DNA of 64,000 bases. Origin: Phycisphaeraceae bacterium (GTDB taxonomy: Bacteria > Planctomycetota > Phycisphaerae > Phycisphaerales > Phycisphaeraceae). The DNA is taken from contig JADZCR010000006.1 in the NCBI GenBank assembly GCA_020851465.1, positions 744,001 through 808,000 on the forward strand. Direction: 5' to 3'. Position 1 is the stretch's first letter. Each line of letters opens with the position of its first letter. This document shows, piece by piece, positions 63,801 to 64,000 of this stretch. The position numbers and the translations under genes were made by a program. The notes below the pieces were generated by a model. That model ran no database searches. It was not told the DNA's origin and saw only the letters and a list, made by a program, of their open reading frames with translations.

Positions 63801-64000
63801 CTGACTACAAGCCGGAAAACTTCCTGGCTTTGGACGATTCGGGAAAGACGATGCTCACGGAGCTGGTTGCCGGCCTCAAATCAGGGCAGGTAACGACCGC
63901 GTATGCCCGTGATATTCTCGCAGGCAAAGTCGCTGACCCTGCCGTCCCCAACAGCACAGCTCATGCATGGAGCGATGAGGAAAAGCTTCACTTCCTTGGC
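60881..64000 (+). CDS. Large multihaem c-type cytochrome, N-terminal anchor, 3' end outside window
   Basis: The frame is open from ATG 60881 to the window end (1,040 codons so far). An N-terminal membrane helix (residues about 16-35, IVFAVTAVLLLGSMLWML) anchors it, then coiled-coil-rich Lys/Glu/Gln sequence to about 230. Five CXXCH haem sites are seen: Cys257 (CQTCH), Cys489 (CTVCH), Cys662 (CSRCH), Cys691 (CANCH) and Cys854 (CMACH). The last two belong to class I-like domains followed by candidate Met ligands (MTRMPHFFM; TIMPSFRLSEEEANDLTAYL). Likely carries electrons at the outer face of the cytoplasmic membrane. Divergent from cimA. Confidence 0.9.
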   Translation, partial: MPVPTETFWNIKKLNIVFAVTAVLLLGSMLWMLKADHEKPWRGYQDDAKTWEVAMNRDAAKNAMNADQKAELAERKHELALLQAQKPDEELTQLQKDLDTQERDKATLDLPMRKDKGELTPLTQVYEKARLAYGEDSPQSKDAFKALQKKQSEYDQKFARMSEIDLAIEELSQKIANKQSEIASNKKRIDDLERTTTTLQEKIDKLEPDTLGKKFTEKFRNAPLSDWFNPDQKVQQVVVPDVRTDLNFLTVETIDRCQTCHVNIDNPKFEESTLIGFVERQLAISGGQAVNELDQPLVMTGFWKRAIDVLGEQAQTKAKAAREKALTAINDLLSAQGGKAIDDAGLDAFVENSGQAALGAQPVPGSEPRLPENATDAQKAEHQKAHAEWESRNKALAAWNTARDQFRARQRQAVLYIEDLKRIVREEAGAEQSKEVRGLYRHALVDAYNVQRKKAGLSPVSASSVLLAHPRLDLYAEAESKHPMKTMGCTVCHEGSGQETQFEHTAHSPRDIWVDATTGAPVPAFLLKSDKHAPGNGKDDAKVADHGTATVTLASAKAGETHDNIAASQQDAHAGGNGSSGHGVSTHQDIKLTDPNNPAPFAPEEPHHDSEAIYTSIATDASGTRQAITQEEYWTRKYGWAEVHYMHWEKPMNTLDYIESSCSRCHSEVFDIRDDAPRLFEGRRLFAQLGCANCHLVEQIGHSLDLKKVGPSLAHLHDKLSPEMTASWIWSPRAFRPMTRMPHFFMLENNSSPIDILRTRTEVAAITYYLLNEPLGYETTLHDLQKKKQQLQAELSQPMDEGTRKLKLGDAAKLNDELKETAHLVALNTYNPEKPPATEGDVAKGRELFTSVGCMACHTNMAEQGETMIVEDLVKRSGLGVKEAKSKYTSMSYNQRHWYALEHLSEKLMLVGPELSGVGTKLKAGRTSEQARAWTYDWVRNPRHYSSYTIMPSFRLSEEEANDLTAYLLSLERPDYKPENFLALDDSGKTMLTELVAGLKSGQVTTAYARDILAGKVADPAVPNSTAHAWSDEEKLHFLG

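Overview
The window reads as chromosomal DNA of a planctomycete, most likely a member of the Phycisphaerae. The pointers are two PEP-CTERM proteins, a pseudopilin-type protein with the GFTLIELLVV leader and a C-terminal MDGH motif, a bifunctional fucokinase/GDP-fucose pyrophosphorylase, many lipoproteins and LptE/BamD-like envelope genes, a very large multihaem cytochrome c, and moderately GC-rich sequence. No insertion sequence, phage gene or CRISPR array was found, and coding density is high. Genus and species cannot be named from the sequence alone.

Layout. 1-10.9 kb: the 3' end of pabB, clpS, a Dabb protein, an aldo/keto reductase, a GH51 arabinofuranosidase, an orphan two-domain ABC permease, ispG, a PhyH-type dioxygenase, an orphan FecE/HmuV-type ATPase and a thioredoxin-fold protein. 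11-23.3 kb: a 989-residue coiled-coil protein with a Wzz-like membrane end, an alanine-type aminotransferase, a parvulin lipoprotein, a zinc-ribbon membrane protein, a cysteine desulfurase-family enzyme, ftsH, and an lptE/bamD-like pair. 23.7-29.9 kb: tRNA-Lys(CUU), a copper module (His-tailed TolC-like lipoprotein overlapping a Tat multicopper oxidase), a TPR lipoprotein and a Glu/Leu/Phe/Val-type dehydrogenase behind a perfect 23-bp palindrome. 30.3-37.6 kb: a PEP-CTERM protein and a glycan-assembly operon (GT9, O-antigen-ligase-like protein, SPASM radical SAM, GT4, membrane protein). 37.6-45.5 kb: a DxxGDDxY-repeat secreted protein and the pilM-pilN-pilO-pilP-like-pilB operon, preceded by a structured leader RNA. 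45.5-52.3 kb: hslU, a pseudopilin, fkp and a second PEP-CTERM protein. 52.6-64 kb: comM/yifB, a THI5-type ABC transporter, a metallophosphoesterase, an HTH membrane protein, cimA with an attenuator leader, and the first 1,040 codons of a multihaem cytochrome c.

The most notable signal is in front of cimA (citramalate synthase, the entry to isoleucine synthesis). A 15-codon leader peptide, MNLALITIMIIGSNP, holds four Ile codons. It is followed by three perfectly matched 7-nt pairings (1:2, 2:3, 3:4), the last being an intrinsic terminator with a T7 tail. This is the full architecture of a ribosome-mediated isoleucine attenuator, and the leader peptide is predicted to start at the +1 nucleotide, so it may be leaderless. 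A second candidate RNA lies upstream of pilM: three hairpins, two of them presenting near-identical C-rich 14-nt loops, ending in a T6 terminator, with an alternative pairing that would disrupt that terminator. Both are read directly from the sequence; their function is inferred.
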